9,262 nucleotides of DNA, taken from NCBI GenBank assembly GCA_050954785.1, contig JBPBQO010000162.1:1-9262 (forward strand). The letters are read 5' to 3'. Origin of the DNA: Lichenicola sp050954785. Its GTDB lineage: Bacteria > Pseudomonadota > Alphaproteobacteria > Acetobacterales > Acetobacteraceae. This document shows, one piece after another, positions 1-6,929 of this stretch. Under the pieces are notes generated by a model. It was not told the DNA's origin and did no database searches. It saw only the letters and a program-made list of their open reading frames with translations. The position numbers and the translations under genes were made by a program. Position 1 is the stretch's first letter, and each line of letters begins with the position of its first letter.

Positions 1-6
1 GCCGGC

Positions 7-35
7 CTCAGATGCTACCATGCGGGCTGTGTCAA
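7..35 (-). promoter_or_regulatory. Possible promoter downstream of thrS, reading out of the window
   Basis: On the minus strand a perfect TTGACA (-35-like, plus positions 30-35) is followed after 17 bases by TCTGAG (positions 7-12), a poor -10 match. The position, just after thrS, would suit a promoter for a next gene such as infC, which often has its own promoter. The -35 box is good and the -10 box is weak, so this is tentative. Confidence 0.25.
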
Positions 36-41
36 GGCCCA

Positions 42-77
42 CCTGCCAACGCAACCCTGCTGCGCCGGTCTGGCAGG
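42..77 (-). other. Hairpin in the spacer just downstream of thrS
   Basis: An inverted repeat lies directly after the thrS stop on the minus strand. CCTGCCA at 42-48 pairs with TGGCAGG at 71-77, and a second inner stem CGCA (50-53) pairs with TGCG (61-64). No T-run follows in the thrS reading direction, so this is not a classical intrinsic terminator. It may be a processing or pausing element between thrS and whatever follows beyond the window edge. In many bacteria infC follows thrS, but no infC sequence is visible here. Confidence 0.35.
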
Positions 78-82
78 CTGGA

Positions 83-2044
83 TTACGAAGTCGGCAGATG
101 GCGATTCAAGCCTAGCCCGTTCCGCTTGAGGTCGGGTGGCGTCGCCTCGAGTGCAAGGGCCGCGACTGCCTCGTCGAGCGAAACGACCTCCTGCGACGCG
201 CCACCGAGCCGGCGCATCGCCACGGTGCGCGCTTCCGCCTCCTTGCGCCCGACCACCAGGATCACCGGGACCCGCGCCAGGCTGTGGGTGCGGATCTTGG
301 CATTGATCTTCTCGTTCGCGGTGTCGGCGATCACGAACAGGCCGGCACGGCGCAGCGCATCGGCCACTTCCAGCGCATACGGCTCGGCATCGCTGACGAT
401 CGACGCCACCACCACCTGCACCGGCGCGAGCCAGAGCGGGAATTTTCCGGCGAACTGCTCGATCAGGATGCCCAGGAACCGCTCGAAGCTGCCCAGGATC
501 GCCCGGTGCAGCATGACCGGGCGATGCCGGGTGCTGTCGTCGCCGATATAGTTCGCATCGAGCCGGTCCGGCAGCACGTAATCCACCTGCAGCGTGCCGC
601 ACTGCCAGTCGCGGCCGATCGCGTCGCGCAGCACGAACTCCAGCTTGGGGCCGTAGAACGCGCCCTCGCCCGGGTTCAGCTCGTATTCGACCCCGGCCAG
701 CCGGCAGGCCTCGATCAGCGCCGCCTCGGCCTTGTCCCACGATGCATCGTCGCCGGCCCGGCTGTCCGGACGGTCGGCGAACTTCACCACGAAGCCGTCG
801 AAGCCGAGATCGGCATAAACCTGCGCCAGCATGGACACGAAGCGCGCGGTCTCCGGCGCGATCTGCTCCTCGGTGCAGAAGATGTGCGCGTCGTCCTGCA
901 CGAACGAGCGCACGCGCATGATGCCGTGCAGCGCGCCGGACGGCTCGTAGCGGTGGCAGGCGCCGAACTCGGCCATGCGCAACGGCAGCTCGCGATACGA
1001 GCGCAGCCCGTGCTTGAAGATCTGCACGTGGCACGGGCAGTTCATCGGCTTCAGGGCAAGGACCTTGTCCTCGTCCTCGACCGTCGCGATGAACATGTGC
1101 TCGCGATATTTCTCCCAGTGGCCGGACGCCTCCCAGAGCGAGCGATCCACCAGTTGCGGGGTGCGCACTTCCTGATAGCCCTCGCCGTTCTGCACCCGGC
1201 GCATGTAGTCCTGTAGCGTCGAATACAGGCGCCAGCCCTTCGGATGCCAGAAGATCGACCCGGTGGCTTCCTCCTGGAAATGGAACAGATCCATCTCGCG
1301 GCCGATGCGGCGATGGTCGCGCTTCTCGGCTTCCTCGAGCTGCAGCAGGTGTGCCTCGAGCTCCTTCCCGTCGCGCCAGGCGGTGCCGTAGATGCGGGTG
1401 AGCATCGGGTTGCGATGGTCGCCGCGCCAATACGCGCCGGCCACCTTCATCAGCTTGAAGGCGGTGCCGACGTCGCCGGTGCCGCGCATGTGCGGCCCGC
1501 GGCACAGGTCGAGCCACTCGCCCTGCCGGTAGATCGAGATCGGCACGTCCCCGGGCAGGTCGCGGATCAGCTCGGCCTTGTAGCGTTCGCCACGGTTCTC
1601 GAAGAAGGCGATCGCCTCCTCGCGCGGCCATTCCTCGCGCACGAAGCCGGCGTTCGCGGCGATGATCTCGCGCATCCGGGCCTCGATCGCCGGGAAATCG
1701 TCCGGGGTGAACGGCTCGTTGCGGGCGAAATCGTAATAGAAGCCGTTCTCGATCGGCGGCCCGATGGTGACCTGGGTGCCGGGATGCAGCGACTGCACCG
1801 CCTCCGCCAGCACGTGCGCCACGTCATGGCGGATCATCTCCAGCGCCATGCCGTCCTTGCGGGTGATGAAGCGCACCGAGGCATCGGACGCGATCTCGCG
1901 CGACAGGTCGACCGGCACGCCGTCCAGCTCCATCGCCAGTGCGGCCTTGGCAAGGCCCGGACCGATGGCGAGTGCCACGTCCGTGCCCGTGACCGGTCCG
2001 TCGAATTGGCGGATTGATCCGTCAGGCAGGGTGATGGCGGGCAT
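83..2044 (-). CDS. thrS: Threonyl-tRNA synthetase
   Basis: This 653-residue protein has the full bacterial ThrS architecture and near-standard length (E. coli 642). It joins threonine to tRNA-Thr in the cytoplasm using ATP. In order it shows an N-terminal TGS domain (about 1-62); an editing domain with HxxxH (H73, H77) and the C181-x3-H185 pair that clears Ser-tRNA-Thr; the class II catalytic core; and a C-terminal anticodon-binding domain (about 540-640). The zinc ligands that recognise threonine are all present: C336 in MNCPCH, H387 in DDAHIF and H513 in MLHRAI. Motif 2 (about 375-390) and motif 3 (HRAILGSFERF) are intact. The ATG at 2044 was chosen because MPAITLPDGS is a normal TGS start; the frame stays open upstream, but that region overlaps the preceding transferase gene. 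The Shine-Dalgarno match is weak. It lies 38 bases after the family 9 transferase, so it is probably co-transcribed. Nothing looks broken. Confidence 0.98.
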   Translation of the reverse strand: MPAITLPDGSIRQFDGPVTGTDVALAIGPGLAKAALAMELDGVPVDLSREIASDASVRFITRKDGMALEMIRHDVAHVLAEAVQSLHPGTQVTIGPPIENGFYYDFARNEPFTPDDFPAIEARMREIIAANAGFVREEWPREEAIAFFENRGERYKAELIRDLPGDVPISIYRQGEWLDLCRGPHMRGTGDVGTAFKLMKVAGAYWRGDHRNPMLTRIYGTAWRDGKELEAHLLQLEEAEKRDHRRIGREMDLFHFQEEATGSIFWHPKGWRLYSTLQDYMRRVQNGEGYQEVRTPQLVDRSLWEASGHWEKYREHMFIATVEDEDKVLALKPMNCPCHVQIFKHGLRSYRELPLRMAEFGACHRYEPSGALHGIMRVRSFVQDDAHIFCTEEQIAPETARFVSMLAQVYADLGFDGFVVKFADRPDSRAGDDASWDKAEAALIEACRLAGVEYELNPGEGAFYGPKLEFVLRDAIGRDWQCGTLQVDYVLPDRLDANYIGDDSTRHRPVMLHRAILGSFERFLGILIEQFAGKFPLWLAPVQVVVASIVSDAEPYALEVADALRRAGLFVIADTANEKINAKIRTHSLARVPVILVVGRKEAEARTVAMRRLGGASQEVVSLDEAVAALALEATPPDLKRNGLGLNRHLPTS

Positions 2045-2082
2045 GGGAACCGTCCGGAATAGAGTAAGCGCCTCGTATGGCG

Positions 2083-2976
2083 TCAGGGCAGCAGGGCCGC
2101 AACCCTGGACACCGGCAGGTCGCCCAGGTCCGGCACGCGCAGCACGCTGACCGAACGCCCCACCGGCGCGGTCAAAGCCGGGTTGCTCTCCGCCGAGAAC
2201 AGCACGACCGACGGGCAGCCCATCGCCGCCGCAAGGTGCATCGGCCCGGTATCGTTGCCGATCGCGACCGCCGCCCGCGCCGCCACGCCGCCGAGCGCCA
2301 GCAGGCTGGTCTGGCCGGTGAGGTCCAGCGCATCCGGGCAGAGTGCGCGGATCTCGGCGGCCAGCGGCGCGTCCGAAGCGCTGCCGACCACCACCGGTTG
2401 CAGGCCCCTGTCCCGCATGATCGTGGCCAGCGCCCCGAACCGCGCCGCCGGCCAGCGCTTGGCCGGACGATGCGGCGCCGCGCCCGGAACCAGCAGCCCG
2501 AACGGCGCCGGGATCGGCGGACCGCCGCGCGCCAGCCAGGACAGGTCCGGATCGGGCACCGCCGGAATCCCCGCGCTGGCAAGCTGGCCGGCCTGCCGGA
2601 CGCGCGTATGCAGGCGGTCGCGTTCGGGATCGGCATCCGGATGCGAGGCGCCGCGTGCGATGCCGGACCAGTCGGGACGGCCCGCGAGCAGGAAATATCG
2701 CGACGACCGGCCGGAGGTCTGCAGGTCGTAGACGAGGTCCTGCCCGCGCAGGATCGAGCGCAGCCGCTTCAGTTCGGCGAGGTCCCACCAGGAGGGCCGG
2801 CTGTCGACGGCGACCGCATCGAACCACGGGCTTGCGGTGGCGAGGCCGACGAACGGCGCCGTCGTCAGCAGGGTGATGTGGGCGTCCGGATGATGCGCGC
2901 GGATGGCCGCGAACGGCGCGAACGCCAACACGAAATCGCCGAGCGCCCCCAGCTTGATGACTAGAATGCGCTTCAC
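2083..2976 (-). CDS. Glycosyltransferase family 9 (heptosyltransferase-like)
   Basis: This 297-residue protein resembles ADP-heptose:LPS heptosyltransferases (WaaC/WaaF/RfaQ type, GT-B fold). It opens with MKRILVIKLGALGDFVLA, the typical first beta-strand and glycine loop. It carries the family 9 donor-site signature GNDTGPMHLAAAMGCP (240-255), a DLTGQTSL segment (218-225) and RWPAARFG (174-181). Members transfer a heptose or related sugar to lipopolysaccharide core or another envelope glycan on the inner face of the inner membrane. The donor and acceptor cannot be read from sequence. The start is a GTG at 2976-2974 that overlaps the TGA stop of the upstream transferase (GTGA), without a good ribosome site of its own. 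Translation is therefore probably coupled. It is slightly shorter than classical heptosyltransferases (about 320-350 residues), but both halves look complete. Confidence 0.93.
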   Translation of the reverse strand: MKRILVIKLGALGDFVLAFAPFAAIRAHHPDAHITLLTTAPFVGLATASPWFDAVAVDSRPSWWDLAELKRLRSILRGQDLVYDLQTSGRSSRYFLLAGRPDWSGIARGASHPDADPERDRLHTRVRQAGQLASAGIPAVPDPDLSWLARGGPPIPAPFGLLVPGAAPHRPAKRWPAARFGALATIMRDRGLQPVVVGSASDAPLAAEIRALCPDALDLTGQTSLLALGGVAARAAVAIGNDTGPMHLAAAMGCPSVVLFSAESNPALTAPVGRSVSVLRVPDLGDLPVSRVAALLP

Positions 2977-4166
2977 GCCGGACTATCCGGGAACGGCCGT
3001 CCCAGCAGTTCCTCGTACACCGACAGCGTCGCCTGCTGCATTGCCTGCGTCGTATAGTTGTCCAGCACGTGGGCACGTGCCTGTTCGCCGAGCCAGGCCC
3101 GATGGTCCGGCGCCAGCAGCAACGCGTGCCGGATCAGGTCCGACAATGCCTGCGCGTCGCCCGGCGGGAAGCTGAAGCCGGTCACCCCATGCTCGACGGT
3201 TTCGAGTGCCGCGCCATGGCCCGCGACCAGCACGGTCCGCTCCATCGCCTGCGCCTCGACCACGGTGCGTCCGAACGGCTCCGGCTTCAGCGACGGCACC
3301 ACCACCACATCCGCCACCGCCAGCGCCGCCGGCATGTCCGCGCAATGGCCGGCGAACCGGAGCCGGGACCGCAGGCCGAGTCGATCCGCCTGGGCGAGCA
3401 GCGTGCCGGCGAACCCGCCCGCGCCCTCCTTCGCCGGGCCGACCATGACGCAGACCCAGTCCAGGCCGGGGGTCTGCGCATCCATCCTGGCCAGCGCGTC
3501 GAGCAGCAGCGCATGGCCTTTCCAAGCGGTGATCCGGCCGGGCAGCATGATCACCTGCGCCCCGTCGGGCAGCGCCCATTCGCGGGCCAGCGCATGGATA
3601 CGGTCACCGCGCACCACGGCCGGATCGAAGCTCGCCGTGTCCGCGCCACGCGGGATGATGCGCAGCCGGTCGGTGCCGACGCCGTACCGGCCGGCGATGC
3701 GTTCGGCCACGTAGTTGCTGATCGCGATGACCCGCTCGCCGGACGCCATGACCGCGTTGTAGCGCCGCTTGAGGGGGAAATTCTCGCTATAGACGCCGTG
3801 CCAGGTGGTGAGGAACGGCGTGCCGGTGCGCCGTGTCGCGATCCGCGCCGACCAGGCCGGGCCGCGCGAGCGCGCATGCACCAGCTCGACCCGGTGCCGG
3901 CGGATCAGCCGCGCCAGCCGGCCCGCATTGAGCCAGATCGACAGCGGGTCCTTGGTCATCAGGTCCAGCGTCAGGTGGATGCCCCCGGCCCGCTCCAGCA
4001 GCGGCACCAGCCGGCCGCCGGCGCTGGCGACCAGGGCGGTGCCGCCCGCCTGCACGATCGCCCGCGCCATCTCGATGGTGCCGCGCTCGACGCCGCCGGC
4101 CTGCAAGGCAGGCAACACCTGCAGGATGATCGGTGGGTGGGCGGCGAGCGACATGGGCGCGGCCAT
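2973..4166 (-). CDS. Glycosyltransferase family 4
   Basis: This 397-residue retaining GT-B glycosyltransferase has an N-terminal acceptor half with a glycine loop (QAGGVERGTIEMA, 22-34) and HARSRGPAWSAR (98-109). The C-terminal donor half has PGRITAWKG (209-217), a mid-domain RFAGHCADMPAALAVADVVVVPS (270-292) and the E-x7-E nucleotide-sugar motif EPFGRTVVE (E296, E304). Such enzymes add sugars to LPS core, O-antigen or exopolysaccharide on the cytoplasmic side. The open frame runs another 87 codons upstream to 4427, but that stretch has no family similarity and overlaps the divergent gene. The ATG at 4166 is preceded by GGAG at a 7-base spacing and is preferred; an in-frame ATG at 4154 is the alternative. 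It is the first gene of the unit GT4, GT9, thrS. The substrate is unknown. Confidence 0.93.
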   Translation of the reverse strand: MAAPMSLAAHPPIILQVLPALQAGGVERGTIEMARAIVQAGGTALVASAGGRLVPLLERAGGIHLTLDLMTKDPLSIWLNAGRLARLIRRHRVELVHARSRGPAWSARIATRRTGTPFLTTWHGVYSENFPLKRRYNAVMASGERVIAISNYVAERIAGRYGVGTDRLRIIPRGADTASFDPAVVRGDRIHALAREWALPDGAQVIMLPGRITAWKGHALLLDALARMDAQTPGLDWVCVMVGPAKEGAGGFAGTLLAQADRLGLRSRLRFAGHCADMPAALAVADVVVVPSLKPEPFGRTVVEAQAMERTVLVAGHGAALETVEHGVTGFSFPPGDAQALSDLIRHALLLAPDHRAWLGEQARAHVLDNYTTQAMQQATLSVYEELLGRPFPDSPA

Positions 4167-4293
4167 AGCATGGCTCCAGGCCGGAAACACCAGCGCGCGC
4201 GACGTGGCATCGGGCTCGCGCACAGGGTGTTGCGCGAACTCACCGCGTGCCGTGGTCGTTCCGCGTCCGGCAGCAGGCCAGGAGACCCTTGGA
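4167..4293. promoter_or_regulatory. Divergent intergenic region
   Basis: These 127 bases separate the minus-strand glycosyltransferase unit from the plus-strand basic-protein gene, so both promoters should lie here. I could not find a convincing -35/-10 pair on either strand. The clear signals are the two ribosome sites: AGGAG at 4280-4284 for the rightward gene, and GGAG (as CTCC on the plus strand) at 4174-4177 for the leftward gene. Confidence 0.4.
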
Positions 4294-4806
4294 ATGGCAA
4301 CGACCGCGAAGAAGACCGACCCGAAGCTTTGGGAGAGCGTAAAGGCCGACATCACCGAAGGCGACAAGGGCGGCCATGCCGGCCAATGGTCGGCGCGGAA
4401 GGCCCAGCTTGCGACCGCCGAATACAAGAAGCGCGGCGGGACCTATGCCGGCCCGAAGACCGAGGACAATCATCTGAGCCAGTGGACCCGCGAGGAGTGG
4501 GGCACGAAATCCGGCGACACCTCGGAGCATACCGGCGAGCGCTACCTGCCGAAGGAGGCGCGGGACGCGCTGGACCCATCCGAATACGCCCGCACCACCG
4601 AAAAGAAGCGCGCCGACACCAGGAAGGGCCAGCAGTTCTCCAAGCAGCCAGCCGACATCGCCGCAAAGACCGCGAAGCATCGCGACACCGGCAAGGGCGA
4701 TCTCGCTACGCTCACGCGGGCCGAGCTGCTCCGAAAGGCCGCCGACCGGAACGTCGCCGGGCGGTCACGGCTGAAGAAGGCCGAACTGGTCGCGACGCTG
4801 TCGTGA
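4294..4806 (+). CDS. Small basic KGG-rich protein, DUF5872-like
   Basis: This 170-residue, very charged, lysine-rich cytoplasmic protein has no membrane segment or signal peptide. The order is KTDPKLWESVKADITEGDKGG (7-27), QWSARKAQLATAEYKKRGG (31-49), an EEWGTKSG box (67-74), TGERYLPKEAR (80-90) with EYARTTEKKRADTRKGQQFSKQP (97-119), and a C-terminal helix pair LTRAELLRKAADRN..GRSRLKKAELVATL (140-169). The last part resembles a SAP or Rho N-terminal nucleic-acid-binding motif. From memory the N-terminal two-thirds matches the uncharacterised family DUF5872, whose basic repeats suggest DNA or RNA association; this name was not checked. A good ribosome site (AGGAG, 9-base gap) supports the ATG. 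It ends 19 bases before the hydrolase gene, so the two probably share a transcript. A partial second copy lies at 8974-9077. Confidence 0.88.
   Translation: MATTAKKTDPKLWESVKADITEGDKGGHAGQWSARKAQLATAEYKKRGGTYAGPKTEDNHLSQWTREEWGTKSGDTSEHTGERYLPKEARDALDPSEYARTTEKKRADTRKGQQFSKQPADIAAKTAKHRDTGKGDLATLTRAELLRKAADRNVAGRSRLKKAELVATLS
4501..4604 (+). repeat. Direct repeat A, intact-gene copy
   Basis: This 104-base stretch inside the basic-protein gene recurs at 8974-9077 in the same orientation without gaps. I count 6 differences (4507, 4513 and four synonymous third- or first-position changes), about 94% identity. Similarity stops abruptly on both sides. Confidence 0.93.
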
Positions 4807-4825
4807 CCGGCCTATCATCGACCGC

Positions 4826-5593
4826 ATGAGCAACGAGACCCTGCACCAGATCACCCGCCCCGACGGCATCCGCCTCGCCGCCCGGCACCTTCCCGGGCGC
4901 GAGCCGACCATCGTGTTCCTGCCCGGCCTGCGCAGCGACATGACCGGCGACAAGGCTCGCGCGCTGGTCGCCTTCGCCGAGGCGCAGGGCCAGGCGATGC
5001 TGCGGCTGGACTATTCCGGTCATGGCGAGAGCGGCGGCCGGTTCGACGAGGGCAGCGTCGCGGTGTGGCGCGACGATGCGATCGCCATCATCGACGCGCT
5101 GGCCCCCGGCCCGGTGATCCTGATCGGCTCGTCGATGGGCGGCTGGATCGCGCTGATGGTGGCGATGGCGCTCACCGGCGAGAACCGCGTGCGCGGGCTG
5201 ATCGGCATCGCCGCCGCTCCGGACTTCACGCGGAAGCTGATGGCGCGACTGCCGCCGATCGCGCTGGAGGCGCTGGCGCGGGACGGCCAGGTGGTACTGC
5301 CGGCGGAACCCGATCCGCTGGTTCTGACCAGCCGCGCGGTTGCGGATGGAGAGGCGTGCAGCCTGATGGACGGGCCGATCGCGGTGGGGTGCCCAATTCG
5401 ACTGCTGCATGGGCAGCGGGATGATGTGGTGTCGTGGCGGACGGCGCTGGAGATCGGCAAGCTGGTGATGAGTGAAGATTGTTTATTTACGTTGGTGAAG
5501 GACGGCGACCACCGGCTGTCCCGGCCGCAGGATATCCAGCTTCTTCAAGCAGCGCTCCAGTCTTTGCTGAATGGGCTGGCAGCGGCTTCCTAG
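4826..5593 (+). CDS. Alpha/beta hydrolase
   Basis: This 255-residue serine hydrolase has an alpha/beta fold and no signal peptide or membrane anchor. It has an oxyanion-loop region (FLPGLRSDMTGDKA, 31-44) and DYSGHGESGG (62-71). The nucleophile elbow GSSMGG places Ser at 103, the probable acid is D199 in HGQRDDVV, and the histidine is H229 in DGDHRLSR. The FLPGL..DM.G.KA segment and size recall the ABHD10-type thioesterase/esterase group, but the substrate cannot be assigned. It follows the basic-protein gene by 19 bases with no obvious ribosome site, which suits coupled or readthrough expression. The gene is complete here. A diverged internal piece (codons for about residues 128-188) reappears at 9079-9262 beside a piece of the same neighbour, so the two genes have travelled as a pair. 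Confidence 0.93.
   Translation: MSNETLHQITRPDGIRLAARHLPGREPTIVFLPGLRSDMTGDKARALVAFAEAQGQAMLRLDYSGHGESGGRFDEGSVAVWRDDAIAIIDALAPGPVILIGSSMGGWIALMVAMALTGENRVRGLIGIAAAPDFTRKLMARLPPIALEALARDGQVVLPAEPDPLVLTSRAVADGEACSLMDGPIAVGCPIRLLHGQRDDVVSWRTALEIGKLVMSEDCLFTLVKDGDHRLSRPQDIQLLQAALQSLLNGLAAAS
5206..5389 (+). repeat. Direct repeat B, intact-gene copy
   Basis: This 184-base stretch inside the hydrolase gene recurs at 9079-9262 in the same orientation without gaps. I count about 22 differences, roughly 88% identity, most of them synonymous. The match reaches the window edge and may continue beyond it. Confidence 0.93.
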
Positions 5594-5630
5594 AAGGAGC
5601 ATCCGGCAAATCAAGCGTGCTAGGGCCGAC

Positions 5631-5650
5631 AGGCTTGCAGGAGCCTTTTA
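5631..5650 (+). terminator. Weak terminator-like hairpin after the hydrolase
   Basis: AGGCT (5631-5635) pairs with AGCCT (5642-5646) around a six-base loop and is followed by TTTA. The stem is only 5 bp and the T-run short. It lies 38 bases after the hydrolase stop and 36 bases before the next start, a sensible place for a partial terminator. The call is weak. Confidence 0.3.
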
Positions 5651-5685
5651 AGAAATTGCTAACCTCGTGGACTAGAGGAAACCCC

Positions 5686-6330
5686 ATGCCTACAGGAAGC
5701 TCGAAACTCACCGACCCGAACCTGGAATTATTACTCGCACAGACCAGATGGGGCACCGGTGGCGTCAACGCCAGGATCAAGAACTCGCCGAACCCGGACA
5801 TGTATCGTGCTCTATGGGCTGCGTTACCACTGTATCGGATGGCAACTCCAGCTTTCCGAAAACTTGTTGATCAGGCGCTTGAGGGTGCGAACAAGCAGGG
5901 CAAGTGGACGATTTACCCAAGCTCCGTGATCCAAGCAAAGCACGACATGATGGCTTCGCCCGCGGACTATCCGTTCTGCTTGACGCCGGATGAGTGGAGG
6001 GTGAACTGCACCCGACAGTGGGGCGGAAAGATTGATGGTAATGACTACACCCCGCCAAACGTTTATCAGGACGCGGGCGCGATTATTGCAAAAACTCTGT
6101 TTGCTACGTTCGTAGGCGCCGCAGCCATAGCGGTCATTCCCGAGACCGCCCTCGCTGGCGTAATGATAGCGGGGGTAGGAGGTGCCGCACTAGCGCGCTC
6201 GGCGGCAATCGCCGTATCAAATACGGTGGCGGAGGGTTCCTTCGTCAGCAACAACCCGATAACCGATGCCAAGCAGGTAGAGCAATGGCGGAAATATTCG
6301 CTTGAGAACCGGAGGCGCAAGCTCACATGA
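5686..6330 (+). CDS. Hypothetical protein with C-terminal hydrophobic hairpin
   Basis: I do not recognise this 214-residue protein. The N-terminal half is soluble-looking and rich in Trp, Asn and Pro (LELLLAQTRWGTGGVNARIK, 13-32; WRVNCTRQWGG, 104-114). Residues 131-178 form one long Ala/Gly/Val/Ile-rich hydrophobic block with a small polar turn (IPET, 151-154), which could be a helical hairpin. A charged tail ends in ENRRRKLT. There is no signal peptide. The ATG at 5686 was chosen because AGAGGAA stands 5 bases ahead. The frame is open further upstream to 5479, but that part overlaps the hydrolase end and reads as low-information sequence. Its base composition is less GC-rich than the genes to its left, suggesting transfer. 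Its stop overlaps the next start (ATGA), so the two are translated together. A pore-forming or membrane-acting effector is one idea, based only on the hydrophobic hairpin and the coupled membrane partner. Confidence 0.75.
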   Translation: MPTGSSKLTDPNLELLLAQTRWGTGGVNARIKNSPNPDMYRALWAALPLYRMATPAFRKLVDQALEGANKQGKWTIYPSSVIQAKHDMMASPADYPFCLTPDEWRVNCTRQWGGKIDGNDYTPPNVYQDAGAIIAKTLFATFVGAAAIAVIPETALAGVMIAGVGGAALARSAAIAVSNTVAEGSFVSNNPITDAKQVEQWRKYSLENRRRKLT

Positions 6331-6590
6331 GGCCCAGAATGCATCCGTTAGTCGGCCGGGTCGCAGGTGTGATCGTAGTAATTCTTGGTTTCATTGCTTT
6401 GATTTCGAGCAATGTCATCGCGATGATAGCCAGTGCAATGATGCTTCTCCTCTGGGCGCTTTATCAACAATCGCAGGAGATCACTGAGCGGGACCGAGTT
6501 TTCATGAAGTTCTGTTCAATTCTTGGACCGATCGTAATTGTTGTCTTGATCAGCTATTGGCTCATGGATAGGTTCAAGCTCTGGCCTTGA
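6327..6590 (+). CDS. Small integral membrane protein, possible partner or immunity protein
   Basis: This 87-residue protein is almost entirely membrane. A basic N-terminus (MRPRMHPLVGR) is followed by a hydrophobic stretch at about 12-46, long enough for one long or two short helices. A charged linker (QQSQEITERDR, 47-57) precedes a second segment at about 63-79 and a DRFKLWP end. The ATG at 6327 overlaps the stop of the preceding gene (ATGA), with GGAGG 11 bases upstream inside that gene; an in-frame ATG at 6339 is also possible. No family was recognised. Strict coupling to a hydrophobic-hairpin protein is the layout often seen for membrane immunity proteins, but it fits any two-subunit membrane complex too. 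Confidence 0.7.
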   Translation: MRPRMHPLVGRVAGVIVVILGFIALISSNVIAMIASAMMLLLWALYQQSQEITERDRVFMKFCSILGPIVIVVLISYWLMDRFKLWP

Positions 6591-6720
6591 TCGCAAACCG
6601 TCCATCGTTTTCGAAAGGCTTCGATCGACCGGCTTGCATGCAGACGACGCGACATTGTTTCAGTATGTCGGGCGCTCGGGTCAGCTTTCTCCTGCACATC
6701 GGCACGTGATCCGGCATCAC

Positions 6721-6810
6721 CGGCTAGCGAAGGCTAGCACGCCGTCTCCGGAGACAGCTACTGAAACGTACGTGCCCGTCTAGCTGGACGAACCCCTTTT
6801 GTCCCGCCAT
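6721..6810 (-). pseudogene. Possible IS5-family transposase N-terminal relic
   Basis: Reading leftward from the ATG at 6810, the first residues are MAGQKGFVQLDG. They resemble the MAGQ-x-GFFDLDER start common in one group of IS5-family transposases. The frame then loses resemblance. After a one-base shift, near 6770, the sequence reads YVSVAVSGDGVLAFAS, which can be laid on the 'RY..LS..GDPLERL' part of such transposases. It ends in stops and no DDE domain is present. If real, only about 30 codons survive, with a frameshift. The match is from memory of the family and is short, so chance similarity is possible. Confidence 0.3.
6723..6786. repeat. Cluster of adjacent palindromes
   Basis: Four self-complementary elements lie within 64 bases. 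GCTAGC-GAAG-GCTAGC is a 6-bp stem with a four-base loop (6723-6738). GTCTCCGGAGAC is a perfect 12-base palindrome (6744-6755). ACGTACGT is at 6766-6773. CAGCTA (6755-6760) pairs with TAGCTG (6781-6786). They overlap the possible transposase relic, so they may be recombination-derived. No function can be assigned. Confidence 0.6.
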
Positions 6811-6929
6811 CACTGACCCAATGAGGCATGATCGTTCTGTGAGCGCGCTACTCGGCTTGGTCGTAGGCCATACCCTCGCCATGAGGCTGGAGTTCCGGCA
6901 TTGCAACGAACGTTACACTACCGACATAA

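Larger units (their letters stand above)
6591..6929. other. Gene-free stretch with inverted repeats
   Basis: About 340 bases contain no credible intact gene on either strand; the short open frames lack family-like sequence and good starts. The stretch is rich in self-complementary sequence. CGACAT/ATGTCG flank a 9-base loop at 6650-6670. GCTAGC occurs twice (6723-6728, 6733-6738), followed by the perfect palindrome GTCTCCGGAGAC (6744-6755) and then ACGTACGT (6766-6773). On the minus strand a short transposase-like start is visible (separate entry). The likeliest reading is a scar of old mobile-element insertion and deletion between two small gene pairs. Confidence 0.55.

Noticed and set aside
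15..1631. Long open frames on both strands inside and antisense to thrS and the glycosyltransferase genes (for example 284-1216 and 3069-4829)
   Set aside because: GC-rich coding DNA keeps other frames open. Their translations are Arg/Ala/Gly-rich with no family features, and the true genes are unmistakable.
2045..3076. An N-terminal extension of ThrS in the open frame up to 3076
   Set aside because: The extension is the out-of-frame reading of the family 9 transferase; ThrS has a normal TGS start at 2044.
5479..5685. Longer start for the 214-residue hypothetical protein
   Set aside because: It overlaps the conserved C-terminus of the hydrolase and has low-information sequence; ATG 5686 has a good ribosome site.
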